Source of the DNA: a bacterium
Lineage (GTDB): Bacteria; Planctomycetota; UBA1135; UBA2386
Direction of reading: 5' to 3'
DNA length: 64,000 nucleotides
Assembly (NCBI GenBank): GCA_024743115.1
Contig: JANSXC010000010.1
Span: forward strand, 124,001-188,000
Each line of letters opens with the position of its first letter. Position 1 is the stretch's first letter. Made by a program: the position numbers and the translations under genes. Positions 11,512 to 22,146 of the stretch are shown here, in pieces. The notes below the pieces were generated by a model. It was not told the origin of the DNA, searched no databases, and saw only the letters and a program-made list of their open reading frames with translations.

Positions 11512-11985
11512 TCAGTCGCCGTAGAAGTCGCCGACGTAGCGCCAGCCATCGCCCAAGTAGAACTCGGGACGTTCTTGCTCCCAATAGCTCGACTGTTCTG
11601 GAGGCGCCCACTCGATTTCGATTGCATAGCCTGTTGGCGGGAGCCGCGCGTGGTAAATGAGGAACCTGAGGACAGACAACCCGTTCGAGTAGTGCAACTC
11701 CGAGACGGACACTGCATCGATCGCACCACGCACCCGCTCCAACGTCTCCGGCGAACGATCCTTGACGGCCTCTCGAAGCAAGTCGCGGTTGTCCCTCACC
11801 AAGTCTCGCAGCTCCGCGAGCGACAGCTTTCGCCCCCGGTAGAGGGACGCGCAGCACGTCACAGAGAAGCCGACAAAGCAAGCGAGGGCGACTGCGGCCC
11901 AGATGGCACACTGGCGCGCGCAACCACGCTTGGAGTGATCATCGGACTCCTTCGCTAGCTCTGGCCCATCTGCCATGCGGATCAT
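11512..11985 (-). CDS. Hypothetical single-pass membrane protein
   Basis: A protein of 157 residues from the ATG at 11985 (a second ATG lies three codons later). One membrane helix is visible at about residues 27-48 (AIWAAVALACFVGFSVTCCA), preceded by a basic KRGCARQ segment. The following charged helical part (LAELRDLVRDNRDLLREAVK) and the C-terminal part rich in Trp, Tyr and Glu are not recognised. The same frame is open to an ATG at 12132, but that upstream portion is Arg/Gly-rich and looks non-coding. Base composition is less GC-skewed than in the surrounding genes, as for the next gene, suggesting recent acquisition. Function unknown. Confidence 0.55.
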   Translation of the reverse strand: MIRMADGPELAKESDDHSKRGCARQCAIWAAVALACFVGFSVTCCASLYRGRKLSLAELRDLVRDNRDLLREAVKDRSPETLERVRGAIDAVSVSELHYSNGLSVLRFLIYHARLPPTGYAIEIEWAPPEQSSYWEQERPEFYLGDGWRYVGDFYGD

Positions 11986-12176
11986 CGTATCTCGGCAACG
12001 GGGGAGCCGCAGACCACGACGGCCATTCGCTTGATCGCGACACCCCCAACCCCGGGGGGAGCCAGTCGCATCGGTCGGGACTCCTGAAGCGTAAGTGCGG
12101 ATCCCCCCTCTCCCCACTCCGCGCCAAACCACGTAGCCTCGCCACCACGCGGCACGAAAGTGCGGATGCCCGAAGC

Positions 12177-12701
12177 ATGGACCTATCAGAGCGTGTGCTC
12201 CACGAAGGACTGGAGATCGACCTCCGCTTCCGAGACAGGAAGCCCGATTTCGGTGACCTATTCACGATCTGCGGTTTCGAGAACGAGAATCGTCCGCCCA
12301 AGACACGGATGTTCGCGAACCTCGGAGATCTGGGCTTCGAACAGGTGGACGACTACTTCGCGATCCGTGCTGACTCGGATGTCGGCGACGCCGAGCTTGT
12401 TTGGCTGTTCCCGCTGCGCGATGGCGTGGAAGACGATCATCCCATCGGCCCAATCGGATCGATCAGGCTTAGCTTCCGCGTGCTTTGGCATCCACCGAAC
12501 TGCGTTGCGAAGTTTATCGAGGTAGCTCGCACCATGGTGGAGCATCTACCGGTTGACGCCTGGTACAGAGCCCGAGATCGCGTGTTCGATGCCGAGTCGC
12601 TCGCAGATCAGCTCTCGACCGACGCTGCGATCATTCAATCGTATTGGGACAGCAGAGGCGTCGCCTGCGGCTCCAAGGAGGCACTAACCATCAGTTGGTA
12701 G
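12177..12701 (+). CDS. Hypothetical cytoplasmic protein
   Basis: A protein of 174 residues from the ATG at 12177. It is acidic, with no signal peptide or membrane segment. It has coherent alternating hydrophobic/charged patterning, including DDYFAIRADSDVGDAELVWL, GSIRLSFRVLWHPPNCVAKF and DAESLADQLSTDAAIIQSYW, so I think it is a real gene, but I do not recognise the family. The style resembles small immunity or accessory proteins found singly in variable regions; that is only an impression. Composition is slightly AT-richer than its neighbours, and it sits in the same decayed stretch as the secreted-protein remnant. Confidence 0.6.
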   Translation: MDLSERVLHEGLEIDLRFRDRKPDFGDLFTICGFENENRPPKTRMFANLGDLGFEQVDDYFAIRADSDVGDAELVWLFPLRDGVEDDHPIGPIGSIRLSFRVLWHPPNCVAKFIEVARTMVEHLPVDAWYRARDRVFDAESLADQLSTDAAIIQSYWDSRGVACGSKEALTISW

Positions 12702-12912
12702 TTGCCGTTCCCGCGACGGTCCCTCTCGCGGGCCACGAAGCGGTGGATTGGCAGCGGGCAGTGTCTCGGCGAGTCAGAGTTGACTGAACAAGGAGCTTCG
12801 TTGAACGCGGGGTCCACAATCCTCGAACTCGAGGACTCGCCGGCTGGGTTGCGTGCCAATCCTCACTGGTTTCGCAACCGCGCACGAACCGGCGCCAGAC
12901 ACGAGATTCCGC

Positions 12913-13332
12913 CTACCAGTGTCCGGTGTTGCCCATCGAAGCCCAGGGCTCCGTGGGGGGCAGTGCTTCGCCGCGCTGCAGCAGCTCGATCGAGATGTTG
13001 TCGGGGGATCGAACGAAGGCCATCCGACCGTCGCGCGGCGGGCGGTTGATCGTCACGCCGGCGTCCATCAGGCGTTGGCACATCGCGTAGATGTCGTCGA
13101 CGTGATACGCGAGATGACCGAAGTTGCGACCCTCGCCGTAGTCCTCCGGATCCCAGTTGTAGGTCAGCTCGACCTGCGCATCCTCGTCACCGGGCGCCGC
13201 GAGGAACACGAGCGTGAAGCGGCCCTTCTCGCTCTCCTTGCGTCTGAGTTCTCGGAGGCCGAGGTGCTGGCAGTAGAACTCGAGTGACTGGTCGAGGTCG
13301 GTGACTCGCACCATCGTGTGCAGATACTTCAT
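12913..13332 (-). CDS. gloA: Lactoylglutathione lyase (glyoxalase I)
   Basis: A VOC-superfamily protein of 139 residues that matches glyoxalase I, which converts the hemithioacetal of methylglyoxal and glutathione into S-lactoylglutathione. It starts [20 protein letters not shown], as in typical GloA; the first His of that stretch, the Glu of VELTYNW, the His of GHLAYHV and the Glu of SIELLQ are the expected metal ligands. The frame is open upstream to 13395, but the GloA N-terminus fixes the ATG at 13332. It is a single-gene unit upstream of tRNA-Val on the same strand. Confident in the family; the thiol cofactor in this organism is not established. Confidence 0.92.
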   Translation of the reverse strand: MKYLHTMVRVTDLDQSLEFYCQHLGLRELRRKESEKGRFTLVFLAAPGDEDAQVELTYNWDPEDYGEGRNFGHLAYHVDDIYAMCQRLMDAGVTINRPPRDGRMAFVRSPDNISIELLQRGEALPPTEPWASMGNTGHW

Positions 13333-13516
13333 CTCACCGCGACGATCCGCGGCGAGGGCGTGCCCGTCAAGCGACCGCGGAGGGAGCCGAGTCACGAAGA
13401 AGGATGAAATCGCCGCGGGACTCGCGAGTCAGCTTCCGGCGCGCGATAGCGCGACGGCCGTTGGCGGCCGATGCCCTCCGGGCGAGCCAACGCTGCGCCG
13501 AAGGCGCCGCGGTTGG

Positions 13517-13591
13517 TACGCCCGGAGGGACTCGAACCCCCGACATCCTCCTTGTAAGGGAGGCGCTCTAAACCAACTGAGCTACGGGCGT
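13517..13591 (-). tRNA. tRNA-Val (anticodon TAC)
   Basis: A full cloverleaf can be drawn on the minus strand. The acceptor stem is ACGCCCG/CGGGCGT, the D arm is GCTC...GAGC, and the anticodon stem CCTCC/GGAGG encloses the loop CTTACAA, giving anticodon TAC (Val). The T arm contains GGTTCGAGTC. The 3' CCA is encoded (13514-13516 on the + strand reads TGG). Confidence 0.95.
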
Positions 13592-13720
13592 GCGCGGGCG
13601 GCAGACTAGCGTCGGGTGCGACCGGTCGCGAGGGGGTCGTTCGATCGAATCCGGTTCCGGCGGTGGGAAGGAAGGCATGGCGCCCTGCACGCTCGGGCTC
13701 CATGCGCGTAGAATCTCCGC

Positions 13721-16684
13721 GTGCGTCGCGTTGTCTGGTTTCTGCTCGTCGTGAGCGCGGTTGCGGCGTTGGCGGCCCTGTCCGCGAGCGAGGATCCGCG
13801 GCCGACCCGATCGGAAGAGGCGGCGTCGCGCCGCGAGTCGACCGATGCGAGGCTCGCGCAGGGTGACCATGTGACGTCCGCGGCAGCGGTATTCGATGGC
13901 GTTCCCGTTCCCGAACGCGCGGCGGTGGAACGCGAGCTCACGGCGTACCAGCGTCTCCTTCGCAAGGCGTCGACGGGTTACACGGGTCGCATCGTGACCG
14001 CACGGGGGGAGCCGGTGCCCGGCATCGGGGTCGCGTTGATCCAGGTCGCTGCGATCGCGGCTCTGCCCCGTGAACTCGATCTGTTTGCATCCAGGCCCGT
14101 CGAGCCGAAGTTCGTGCTCGCGGAGGCCGAGACCGATGGTGGCGGTCGGTTCGTGCTGTCGGGGGTGCCGCCGCGGGGCATCTGTGCGCTGCGCGTGGCG
14201 TTCGAGGATCCCGACTCGGCGCCGGCGCGGTTTCGTGGCGGCCAGGGCACGCACGTGCCCGTCGAACGCGCGCCCGCCCCTGGCGAGGTCGTCGACCTCG
14301 GTGACATCGTGCTCAAAGTCGGCGCGACGATCGTTGGGCGGGTGACGGATCCGGACGGGCCGGTCGCGGGGGCGACGGTGCGCGCGGCGCGATTGCCGCC
14401 ACTGCCGTTCGGTGCGGTGCCGATCGAACGGCTGCGACCCGACGGCGGACTGATCGGCACGCCGGGTGGCTCGCGAACGTTCGTCGAGTTCCCGGCGTGG
14501 GTGACGCGGGTCCACGATGCGTTGCCGATCGCGCGCACGATGTCGCAGGCGGACGGTTCGTTCGTCTTGCACGGCGTCGATCCGGGGACCGTCGTGGTTG
14601 CGGCGACGGCGCCGTCACGCGCGAGCAAGCTCGTGCAGAACGTCGCCGCGCGCGCCGGTGAGATGACCGGCATCGGCGACCTGTTCCTCGGGTACGGTGC
14701 GACGACGCGCGTGCGGGTCACCGACACGGCGGGCCAGCCGGTGCGAAACGCGCGCGTGTTCGTCGCACCGATGAGCGTCGGGATCCCGGTTCACATCGCC
14801 GAGCCGGTCGGAACGACGGATGGGCGTGGCATCGTCGACGTCGACGGTCTGCCCAACGGCCGCGCGATGGCGGCGGCGCAGCGGCCCGGCGACGCGGCGT
14901 GGCACATCGGGGATCCGGCCAACGCGGAAGGCACGCTGCGCGTCGTCATCCCCGAGCGGCATTCACTCACGCTCGCGATCGTCGACGAGAACGAAGATCC
15001 CGTGCCGCAGCCGCAACTCCGGTTCGTGGCCGGTGACCGCGATCATGGCGTGCTCGAGCTGTCGTTATTCGGTGCGCGGCAGCCGACGGACTTGTCGAAG
15101 CGCTTGCGCCGTCTGAAGGACGGGCGCTTCCGAATCGACGAACTCGATGGCGGACTCTGGACCGTGCTCGTCGGTGCTGCGGGGTTCGCGTCGCGTCAGG
15201 AGAAGATCGATCTGCGGAGCGATCGGGAGTTCACGATCGTGTTGCGGCGCGGCCGGCAGCTGCTCGTGCGCGCGATCGATTTCGAAGGGCAGCCGGTCGA
15301 GAACGCGACGGTTTACCTGAGTTCGCGCGGCGGCTCGCGCAGTGAACGGATCCTCGAGATCCCGCGGCCCGTCGGTCGCACCGGCGAGGACGGCACGTAC
15401 CTGGTTGGCGATCTGCCGACCGCACAGACGCGCATCACCGCGGAGCATCCGGAGCACGGTCAGGTTCATCGTGAGGTCAACGGCCACCCCAGCGAGCTCG
15501 AGTTGCCGTTCGCGGCACCTGGGTCGATCGCGGGCATTCTCACCGATGGTGGACGGCCGCCCGCGCCGGGGCGGTGGGTGCTCGTGCTCGAGCGCCGCTA
15601 CGGCAAGGGCGAGCTGAGTCGCGGCGCGATGCCCGAGATGCCGCAGCTCGCGACGCCGGATCTGGAGGGTCGATTCCACTTCGAGGCGCTGCAGCCGGGG
15701 CGTTGGCGCGTGACCGCGCAGGACTCGGTCGGCGACATCAGCACCGTCGCCGGACTCGTGGAGTACTCCGCGCGGCGCAAGAAGATCTACCCGTGGAACA
15801 AGGCCGAGGTGCTGCTCGAAGGTGGCGATCACGCCGACATTCAGCTCGATGCGATCGTCGACACCGCGCCTTGGGACGGGCCTGGCGCGTTCGTTCGCGG
15901 GTCGGTGATGCTCAACGGTGCGCCGGCGATCGGCGCGCTCGTCGTCGGCACGTCGAGCAAACCCGATCGCCGTGTGACGAGCCGGGTCGAGGGCGCGGGT
16001 TGGTTCGAGCTCGGCAAGGTACCGGAAGGTCGGCTGCAACTCGTCGTCGTCTCCGCGGCGGTGGCGGACAGTCGACTGAAGGAGAACATGTTCAGCCACC
16101 TGTACTCCAAGACGTTCGATGTCGTCGCCGACCGCCCCATCGACGCGACGATTCGAATCGAGACGGGAGTCGCGTTCGGGTTCGTGACGGATCATCTCGG
16201 CAGGCCGGTCGACAACTGCAAGATGCGATTGCACGACCGCGGTGGTGATGGCCGATCGAGTGCGTTGCGCCATGCGCGGTCCGAGGGTGGGCGATTCGTT
16301 TTCGACCAGATACCTGCGGGCACCTACGAGCTGCGCGCCGATTGCGATCAGGGCAGTGCGCTCCGCGGCGGGATCGTCATCCCGAGCGGTGCGCGCGTCG
16401 GTCCGCTCGACATCGGTCTCATTCCCAACGCCGAGTTCTCGGGCCAGGTGTACGTCGATCAGAGGACGCCGCCCAGGGGCACGTCGCTGCTGCTGATTCC
16501 GACGGCGGGTGGACCACCGATCCGTCGGCGACTCGATCGCGACGGAACGTTCGAGTGGGACAGGGTGCCGGCGGGTCAGTATCGCGCCGAAGTGCAGACC
16601 GCGGGTCGCAGGTTGCGCGCTGGGTCGGTGTTCGTAGTTGCGCCGAAGACCTCGGACGTGACCCTCTACGCTCCGCCGCGCTGA
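13721..16684 (+). CDS. Large exported protein of carboxypeptidase-regulatory-type beta repeats
   Basis: 987 residues from a GTG start at 13721, which begins MRRVVWFLLVVSAVAALAAL, a signal peptide or N-terminal anchor. The rest is a string of roughly eight to ten beta-sandwich repeats of the carboxypeptidase-regulatory / SpaA-like kind, each opening with a G-x-V-x-D-x-x-G-x-P-V pattern (GRIVTARGEPVPGIGVALIQ, GRVTDPDGPVAGATVRAARL, VRVTDTAGQPVRNARVFVAP) and closing with G-x-F-x-[LF]-x-x-[LV]-x-P-G. No catalytic domain is visible. It is one of three proteins of this type in the window (also 7428-9662 and 26761-30210). A cell-surface scaffold or adhesive role is likely but unproven. Confidence 0.8.
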   Translation: MRRVVWFLLVVSAVAALAALSASEDPRPTRSEEAASRRESTDARLAQGDHVTSAAAVFDGVPVPERAAVERELTAYQRLLRKASTGYTGRIVTARGEPVPGIGVALIQVAAIAALPRELDLFASRPVEPKFVLAEAETDGGGRFVLSGVPPRGICALRVAFEDPDSAPARFRGGQGTHVPVERAPAPGEVVDLGDIVLKVGATIVGRVTDPDGPVAGATVRAARLPPLPFGAVPIERLRPDGGLIGTPGGSRTFVEFPAWVTRVHDALPIARTMSQADGSFVLHGVDPGTVVVAATAPSRASKLVQNVAARAGEMTGIGDLFLGYGATTRVRVTDTAGQPVRNARVFVAPMSVGIPVHIAEPVGTTDGRGIVDVDGLPNGRAMAAAQRPGDAAWHIGDPANAEGTLRVVIPERHSLTLAIVDENEDPVPQPQLRFVAGDRDHGVLELSLFGARQPTDLSKRLRRLKDGRFRIDELDGGLWTVLVGAAGFASRQEKIDLRSDREFTIVLRRGRQLLVRAIDFEGQPVENATVYLSSRGGSRSERILEIPRPVGRTGEDGTYLVGDLPTAQTRITAEHPEHGQVHREVNGHPSELELPFAAPGSIAGILTDGGRPPAPGRWVLVLERRYGKGELSRGAMPEMPQLATPDLEGRFHFEALQPGRWRVTAQDSVGDISTVAGLVEYSARRKKIYPWNKAEVLLEGGDHADIQLDAIVDTAPWDGPGAFVRGSVMLNGAPAIGALVVGTSSKPDRRVTSRVEGAGWFELGKVPEGRLQLVVVSAAVADSRLKENMFSHLYSKTFDVVADRPIDATIRIETGVAFGFVTDHLGRPVDNCKMRLHDRGGDGRSSALRHARSEGGRFVFDQIPAGTYELRADCDQGSALRGGIVIPSGARVGPLDIGLIPNAEFSGQVYVDQRTPPRGTSLLLIPTAGGPPIRRRLDRDGTFEWDRVPAGQYRAEVQTAGRRLRAGSVFVVAPKTSDVTLYAPPR

Positions 16685-16771
16685 TTCGTCTTAACAATCC
16701 GGGTTCACGGCGAAACCAGAGCCCTGCACTTGAGCCGGGCGCCGGACTGCTTTCGGATGGGGGGCCCCACC

Positions 16772-18247
16772 ATGGAAGCACGCAAGGTCCAGTCGTTCGT
16801 GGACGGGGTCTGGGACAAGGACATCGTCCCCCAGATCACCGACTACATCCGTATTCCGAACAAGTCACCCGCGTTCGATCCCGACTGGGAGAAGAACGGA
16901 CACATGCAGAAGGCCGTCGATCTCATCGCCGGTTGGTGTCGCGAGCAGAAGATCGAAGGGCTCACGGTCGAGGTCGTGAAGCTCGAGGGTCGCACGCCGC
17001 TGATCTACATGGAGATCCCGGGTGAGGGCGACGACTGCGTGTTGCTCTACGGTCACCTCGACAAGCAGCCGGAGATGACTGGCTGGTTCGACGACCTCGG
17101 GCCGTGGAAGCCCGTGCTCAAGGGCGACAAGCTCTACGGTCGCGGTGGTGCGGACGATGGATACGCCGCTTACGCGTCGCTGACGGCGATCCGCGCGCTG
17201 CGTGAAGCGGGCGGCACGCACGCACGCTGCGTCGTGCTCATCGAGGGGTGTGAGGAGAGCGGCAGCTACGATCTGCCCTACTACATCGACGCGTTGCAGG
17301 ACCGCATCGGTCAGCCGAGCCTCGTCGTCTGCCTCGATTCCGGTTGCGGCAACTACGACCAGCTGTGGTGCACCACGTCGCTGCGCGGCATGGCAGCGGG
17401 CACGCTCAAGGTCGAGGTACTCGAAGAAGGTGTCCACAGCGGTGACGCCAGCGGCATCGTGCCGAGCAGTTTTCGGGTCTTCCGCGAGCTCATGGCGCGG
17501 CTCGAGGACGATGGCTCCGGCGAGATCCTGCCGAAGCCGTTCCACGTCAAGATCCCCAAGCAACGCAAGCAACAAGCGAAGGTCAGCAGCCGCGTGCTCG
17601 GCGACGAGTTGTTCCAACGCTTCCCGTGGGCCGGGGGCACGAAGCCGATGGCGAAGAACCGCGCGGAGCTCGTGCTCAATCGCACGTGGCGGCCCTGGGT
17701 CGAGCTGATCGGCATCGACGGTGTGCCGAGCGTCGCCGATGCGGGCAACGTGCTGCGCCCACATACGACGGCCAAGCTGTCGGTGCGCCTGCCTCCGACG
17801 GCCAACCCCGACAAGTGCACGGCTGCGCTCGCGAAGCTGCTGACGTCGAAGGTGCCGTACGGTGCCAGCGTCACGTTCGAAGCCGACCCCCCGGCCTCGG
17901 GCTGGGATGCGCCGCCGCTGGCGTCGTGGCTCGAAGCCGCGAGTGCCAAGGCGTCGAACGCGTTCTTCGGCAAGCCCTGCGTCTACATGGGCGAGGGCGG
18001 CACGATCCCGTTCATGGGCATGCTGGGCGAGAAGTTCCCGCAGGCGCAGTTCATGATCACGGGGGTGCTCGGGCCGAAGAGCAACGCGCACGGCCCCAAC
18101 GAGTTCTTGCACATCCCGATGGGCAAGAAGCTCACGGCTTGTGTCGCGATGGTGCTGCAGGAGCACCTCAATCGCCCGAAGGGCCGTGGCAAGCCGGCTG
18201 CGGCGGCCGCAAAGAGGAAGAAGGCGAAGAAGTCGTCGAAGAAATGA
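16772..18247 (+). CDS. M20-family metallodipeptidase
   Basis: A zinc-dependent peptidase of the M20 (carnosinase-like) family, 491 residues, probably cleaving dipeptides in the cytoplasm; no signal peptide is visible. The two-metal site is intact: His95 and Asp97 in YGHLDKQPE, Asp128 in GRGGADDG, the Glu pair 161-162 in EGCEESGS, the Asp of CLDSGCGN, and the His of SNAHGPNEF near the C-terminus. An inserted dimerisation lid (VHSGDASGIVPSSFRVFREL) is present. The C-terminal 25 residues are an Ala/Lys-rich tail (AAAAAKRKKAKKSSKK) not usual for the family, perhaps for nucleic-acid or envelope contact. I chose the ATG at 16772; an in-frame ATG at 16730 is less likely. Confidence 0.92.
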   Translation: MEARKVQSFVDGVWDKDIVPQITDYIRIPNKSPAFDPDWEKNGHMQKAVDLIAGWCREQKIEGLTVEVVKLEGRTPLIYMEIPGEGDDCVLLYGHLDKQPEMTGWFDDLGPWKPVLKGDKLYGRGGADDGYAAYASLTAIRALREAGGTHARCVVLIEGCEESGSYDLPYYIDALQDRIGQPSLVVCLDSGCGNYDQLWCTTSLRGMAAGTLKVEVLEEGVHSGDASGIVPSSFRVFRELMARLEDDGSGEILPKPFHVKIPKQRKQQAKVSSRVLGDELFQRFPWAGGTKPMAKNRAELVLNRTWRPWVELIGIDGVPSVADAGNVLRPHTTAKLSVRLPPTANPDKCTAALAKLLTSKVPYGASVTFEADPPASGWDAPPLASWLEAASAKASNAFFGKPCVYMGEGGTIPFMGMLGEKFPQAQFMITGVLGPKSNAHGPNEFLHIPMGKKLTACVAMVLQEHLNRPKGRGKPAAAAAKRKKAKKSSKK

Positions 18248-18265
18248 CGAATGCGGTCGGCCTCT

Positions 18266-18292
18266 GGCCGCTGCGCCGGCAGCGCAGCGGCC
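18266..18292. terminator. Hairpin between converging genes
   Basis: A perfect 11-base-pair inverted repeat (arms 18266-18276 and 18282-18292, five-base loop) lies between the converging M20 peptidase and SnoaL-like genes. There is no T-run on either side, so it would be a strong bidirectional pause or stop site rather than a classic intrinsic terminator. Confidence 0.5.
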
Positions 18293-18311
18293 GCGCGGTC
18301 AGAGCATCCCG

Positions 18312-18698
18312 TCAGAACATTCCGTTGTCGTGCTTCGCCTCTGACGGGATGACCTGCAGCACGTCCCAGTGCTCGACGACCTTGCCCGCGGTGTCCATCC
18401 GGAAGATGTCGATCCCGGCGTAGTCCTGGTCACCCGGCCACGTCTGGTAGCAGTGCAGGACGACGAGATCGCCTTCGGCGATCGCGCGCTTGAACTCGAC
18501 GCGCTTGCCCGGGTACTCGCGCGCCATGCGTTCGAAGTACTCGACGAACGCCTCGGCACCGTCGCCGACTTCGGGGTTGTGCTGAGTGTAACGATCCCCG
18601 ACGTATTGCTCGGCGGCTGCGCGCGGGTTGTTGCCGTTGAAGGCCAGGTCGTAGAACGCCATCGCGTTCTGCTTGTTGCGTTCTAGTTGGTTGCTCAT
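18312..18698 (-). CDS. SnoaL-like (NTF2-fold) protein
   Basis: A cytoplasmic protein of 128 residues with the cone-shaped NTF2-like fold of the SnoaL/ester-cyclase group. It begins [20 protein letters not shown]; contains [19 protein letters not shown], the typical pocket-lining region with an HNP motif; and ends [10 protein letters not shown], the usual final strand. These proteins act as polyketide cyclases, isomerases or detoxification enzymes, and the substrate cannot be told from sequence. It sits 23 bases after the stop of the VPS10-like gene on the same strand... the latter lies downstream in transcription order, so the two may share a transcript. No regulatory site is evident. Confidence 0.88.
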   Translation of the reverse strand: MSNQLERNKQNAMAFYDLAFNGNNPRAAAEQYVGDRYTQHNPEVGDGAEAFVEYFERMAREYPGKRVEFKRAIAEGDLVVLHCYQTWPGDQDYAGIDIFRMDTAGKVVEHWDVLQVIPSEAKHDNGMF

Positions 18699-18721
18699 GA
18701 CGAGTTGTCCGCTGGTCCGGT

Positions 18722-21700
18722 CTACTTGTCGGCCGGCAACAGTCCGAGCCCGCTGGTCGCGAGCGCTTCGCGGAACGCTTTCATCGGGCCCTGTCCGAAC
18801 TCGGTCGCCGCGTCGACGATCGCCTGCATGCGGCGGCTCGCGCGATCGACGCGCATGAGCTCGCTCTTGTTCGGCTTGTCCGGTGTCCGGTTGACCCGCA
18901 GTTGCGAGGTGAAGCGTGACATCAGCGCGTCGGAGGTGTCGACGATGCCTTGCTTGTCGCGATTGCCCCAGATGCGGTCCATGAGTTCGCCATGGGCTTT
19001 CGCGGCGTCCTTGTGCGCCTTGCGCAGCGCCTCATGAGGATCGTCTTCGCCCTTTTTCACCTCCGGTTCGAGACCGAGGCGCTGTTTGACGAAGTCGAGG
19101 TCGCGCTTCTGGCGCGCGAGCTTCTGCGTTGTCGGCCGCAGGTCGGCGCGCAGCTTCTCGATGCGCGCGAGCAGTTCGTCTTTGGCAACGCGGTCTGCCA
19201 TCGACACCTCGACGCGGGGGTCGGGTCGCACCGTCACCTTCGTGCTGCGTGACTCGCCCTGGAACTTCACTGTCACCGTGTAGTCACCGGGCAGCACCTC
19301 GCGTCCACGCGGCGGCAGTTTCGGAGCCTTTTGCAGCGACCGGCCAGGGCCTGGCGTACCGTCGCGCTCGAGGCGCCAGATCACGCGGTTGAAGCCGAGG
19401 TGCACTTTCTGCGTGAACGTGCGAACGACCTGGTCGTCGCCGTTGCGCACTTCGACGAGAACCTCGTCCTTCTTGGCGACGTCGTCCGTGGCCTTCTCCT
19501 CGTCGCTGTCGGCCGAGTCGTCGGCTTTGGTCTCGGTCTCGGCGTCCGGGGTCTCGGCTTCCGCTTTTTCGTCGGCCGCCTTCTTCGCGGCCTTCTTCGC
19601 CGCCTGCCGCGCCTTCTCCTGATCCTTGTCGGGATGGCTCAGTTCGTCCGCGTTGACGAGGATGTCGAGGAACGCGCCCCGTGGCCGCGTCGGCCCGCGG
19701 AACTCACCGTTGCCCGGAAAGCGCGTGCTCGGCGTCTGCGCGACGTTGAACGCGATCGCGGGCTGCACGGGGAACAGATGCAGCTTGCTCGCGAGCCGCT
19801 CGGCAGTGAGGTCGCGCAGGACCTCGGGGTTGTCGAGCACGAAGATCGCGCGACCGTGCGTGCCGACGACGAGATCGCCGGTGCGCGGTTGCGTCGTGAT
19901 CGCCATCGCCGAACACGCCGGCACGCCGTGGCGCCACTGCTGCCAGGTCGCCCCGCGGTCGACGGAGACGAACAGGCCGAACTCGGTGCCGACCCAGAGC
20001 AGGTTCGCGTTCTTGGGGTCCTCCTCGATCACAAGGCAGTAGCCGTCGATGCCGTCGCCGGCGATCGGCGTCCACGTCAGGCCGTAGTCCTCCGTGCGAT
20101 AGACGTAGGGCTGCCAGTCGAACGTGCGGTGACCGTCGAACACCGCGTAGGCGGTGCCGGCCTCGTGCTTGCTCGCCTCGATGTGCGGGCACCAGGTGTG
20201 GCGCGGCAGGCCGCGGATCGCGCTCTCGCAGCTGCGCCAGCTGCTGCCGCCGTCCCGCGTGACCTGGACCCGGCCGTCGTCGGTCCCGACCCAGAGGAGC
20301 CCCTGCTCGAGCGGGCTGGGTGCGATCGTGACGATCGAGCAGTAGTTCTCGGCGCCGGTCGCGTCGAGCGAGAGCCCGCCGCTCTCGTCCTGCTTCTGCC
20401 AGTCCGGATTGTCCGTCGTGAGGTCGGGCGAGATCACCTCCCAGCTCTCGCCACGGTCGGGGCTCTGGTGGACGAACTGACTGCCGTAGTAGATCGTGCC
20501 GTTGTCGAACGGATCCTGCGCGATCGCCGCGTTCCAGTTGAACCGCAGCTCGACGTTGTCTGGCGCTGGCGGGCGGATGCCTTTGCGCTCGCTCGTCCGC
20601 AGGTTCCAACGCATCAGGTTGCCGCCCTGACTCATTGCGTAACCCTGCATGTTGTCGTCGGGGAACGGCAGCGTTGCGAAACCGTCGCCGAACGCGACCT
20701 CCTGCCAGTGCAGGTTGCGGATGCCGCCGTTCTCCCAGACCGTCGACGGCCCGCGCCAGCTGCCGTTGTCCTGCAGGCCGCCGTAGACGTGGAACGGTTC
20801 CGCGTCGTCGACTGCGACGTGATAGAACTGCGCGAGCGGTAGATTGCGGCAGAAGCGCCACGAGTCGCCGCGGTCGCGGCTGGTGTAGACGCCGCCGTCG
20901 TTGCCGAGCAGGATGCGGTCGGGGTCTGTCGGATCGATCCACATCGAGTGGTGGTCCGGGTGCGCGTCGCCCCAGCCGACCAGGCCGGAGAACGTGCGAC
21001 CGCCGTCCGTCGAGTGGTCGATCGTCGTGTGCAGGTTGTAGATCCGGTTGGCGTCGTGGGGATCTACCCGGATGTCGCAGAAGTAGAACGGTCGCGGTGC
21101 GATGTTGTCGCCGCGGTTGATCACCCGGAACGATTGCCCGCCGTCCGTGCTCTTCAGCAGCACGCTCTTCTTCGCTTCGACGAGCGCGTAGACGATGTTC
21201 GGGTCGCTTGCCGCGATCTGCAGGCAACTCTTGCCGAGTTCGCCCTTCGGCAGTCCGTCCTCGTCGGTAAGCCTGGTCCACGTCACGCCGCCGTCGAGCG
21301 AGCGATGAATGCCAGAGCCTTCGCCGCCGGACTTGAACGAGTGCGGCCAGCGCCGGTGTTCCCACATTGCCGCGAACATCTTGTTCGGGTTGCGCGGGTC
21401 GATCACGACGTCGCAGCAGCCCGTGCGTTCGTTGATGTAGAGGCGCTTCTGCCAGGTCTTGCCGCCGTCGGTCGTACAGTAGAGCCCGCGGTCCTCGCTC
21501 TCGTTCCAACTCGTGCCCAGCGCCGCGACGAACGCCACGTTCGGGTCGTCGGGATGCAGCACGAGGCGGTGAATCTTCTCGGTCTTGTCGAGCCCGAGGT
21601 GACTCCAGGTCTTGCCGCCGTCGAGCGTGCGGTAGACGCCGCGCCCGACGCTCGCGCTGTTGCGCGGATTGCCTTCACCAGTGCCGATCCAGACGACTTC

Positions 21701-22018
21701 GGGCGTGCGCGGATCGATCGCGATCGCGCCGACCGACGTGCAGTTCTGGTCGTCGAACACGGGGGTGAAGCGCACGCCGCTGTCGGTCGACTTCCAGATT
21801 CCGCCGCTGGCCGCGCCGGCCCAGACGATCTTCGGATTGCCGGGAACGCCCGCGACCGCGCCGATTCGGCCGCTGCAGACTGCCGGGCCGATTGCCCGGG
21901 CCTTCAGATCGGACAGCAGCGTGAGGTCGGGCGGTGTGGCGGGGGACTGGCCCAGCGCTGCGGTGGCAAGGAGTGCGGTGGCAAGGATCGGAGCGAGGGC
22001 GGGGGGTCGGGTTCGCAT
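18722..22018 (-). CDS. Secreted VPS10/sortilin-like beta-propeller protein
   Basis: About 1098 residues with a signal peptide ([13 protein letters not shown]). Most of the chain is a large beta-propeller of BNR/Asp-box repeats: SxDxGxTW units recur many times ([45 protein letters not shown]), as in the VPS10/sortilin and exo-sialidase folds. After the propeller comes an Ala/Lys/Glu/Asp-rich stretch (about residues 795-840), a beta segment with [11 protein letters not shown], and a helical C-terminal part. The start is the ATG at 22018; the frame upstream lacks a signal sequence. Enzymatic activity is not evident; such proteins in planctomycetes are commonly exported and uncharacterised. It is transcribed toward the SnoaL-like gene and divergent from the 22275 gene. 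Confidence 0.88.
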   Translation of the reverse strand: MRTRPPALAPILATALLATAALGQSPATPPDLTLLSDLKARAIGPAVCSGRIGAVAGVPGNPKIVWAGAASGGIWKSTDSGVRFTPVFDDQNCTSVGAIAIDPRTPEVVWIGTGEGNPRNSASVGRGVYRTLDGGKTWSHLGLDKTEKIHRLVLHPDDPNVAFVAALGTSWNESEDRGLYCTTDGGKTWQKRLYINERTGCCDVVIDPRNPNKMFAAMWEHRRWPHSFKSGGEGSGIHRSLDGGVTWTRLTDEDGLPKGELGKSCLQIAASDPNIVYALVEAKKSVLLKSTDGGQSFRVINRGDNIAPRPFYFCDIRVDPHDANRIYNLHTTIDHSTDGGRTFSGLVGWGDAHPDHHSMWIDPTDPDRILLGNDGGVYTSRDRGDSWRFCRNLPLAQFYHVAVDDAEPFHVYGGLQDNGSWRGPSTVWENGGIRNLHWQEVAFGDGFATLPFPDDNMQGYAMSQGGNLMRWNLRTSERKGIRPPAPDNVELRFNWNAAIAQDPFDNGTIYYGSQFVHQSPDRGESWEVISPDLTTDNPDWQKQDESGGLSLDATGAENYCSIVTIAPSPLEQGLLWVGTDDGRVQVTRDGGSSWRSCESAIRGLPRHTWCPHIEASKHEAGTAYAVFDGHRTFDWQPYVYRTEDYGLTWTPIAGDGIDGYCLVIEEDPKNANLLWVGTEFGLFVSVDRGATWQQWRHGVPACSAMAITTQPRTGDLVVGTHGRAIFVLDNPEVLRDLTAERLASKLHLFPVQPAIAFNVAQTPSTRFPGNGEFRGPTRPRGAFLDILVNADELSHPDKDQEKARQAAKKAAKKAADEKAEAETPDAETETKADDSADSDEEKATDDVAKKDEVLVEVRNGDDQVVRTFTQKVHLGFNRVIWRLERDGTPGPGRSLQKAPKLPPRGREVLPGDYTVTVKFQGESRSTKVTVRPDPRVEVSMADRVAKDELLARIEKLRADLRPTTQKLARQKRDLDFVKQRLGLEPEVKKGEDDPHEALRKAHKDAAKAHGELMDRIWGNRDKQGIVDTSDALMSRFTSQLRVNRTPDKPNKSELMRVDRASRRMQAIVDAATEFGQGPMKAFREALATSGLGLLPADK

Positions 22019-22146
22019 GGCGTGGCGGAGAATACGGTCGGCGCAACTTCGGCGAGAGAGTTGCTCACGACGCACGGGCCAATTGTCGTCGAGCGTAACC
22101 ATCGGCGAGTGGAGTCTTTCCCGCATGCCTCGAACGGCACCCCCCT

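Noticed and set aside
19331..20842. Long + strand frame antisense to the VPS10-like gene
   Set aside because: No recognisable domain; Val/Arg/Asp-rich mirror of the Asp-box repeats.
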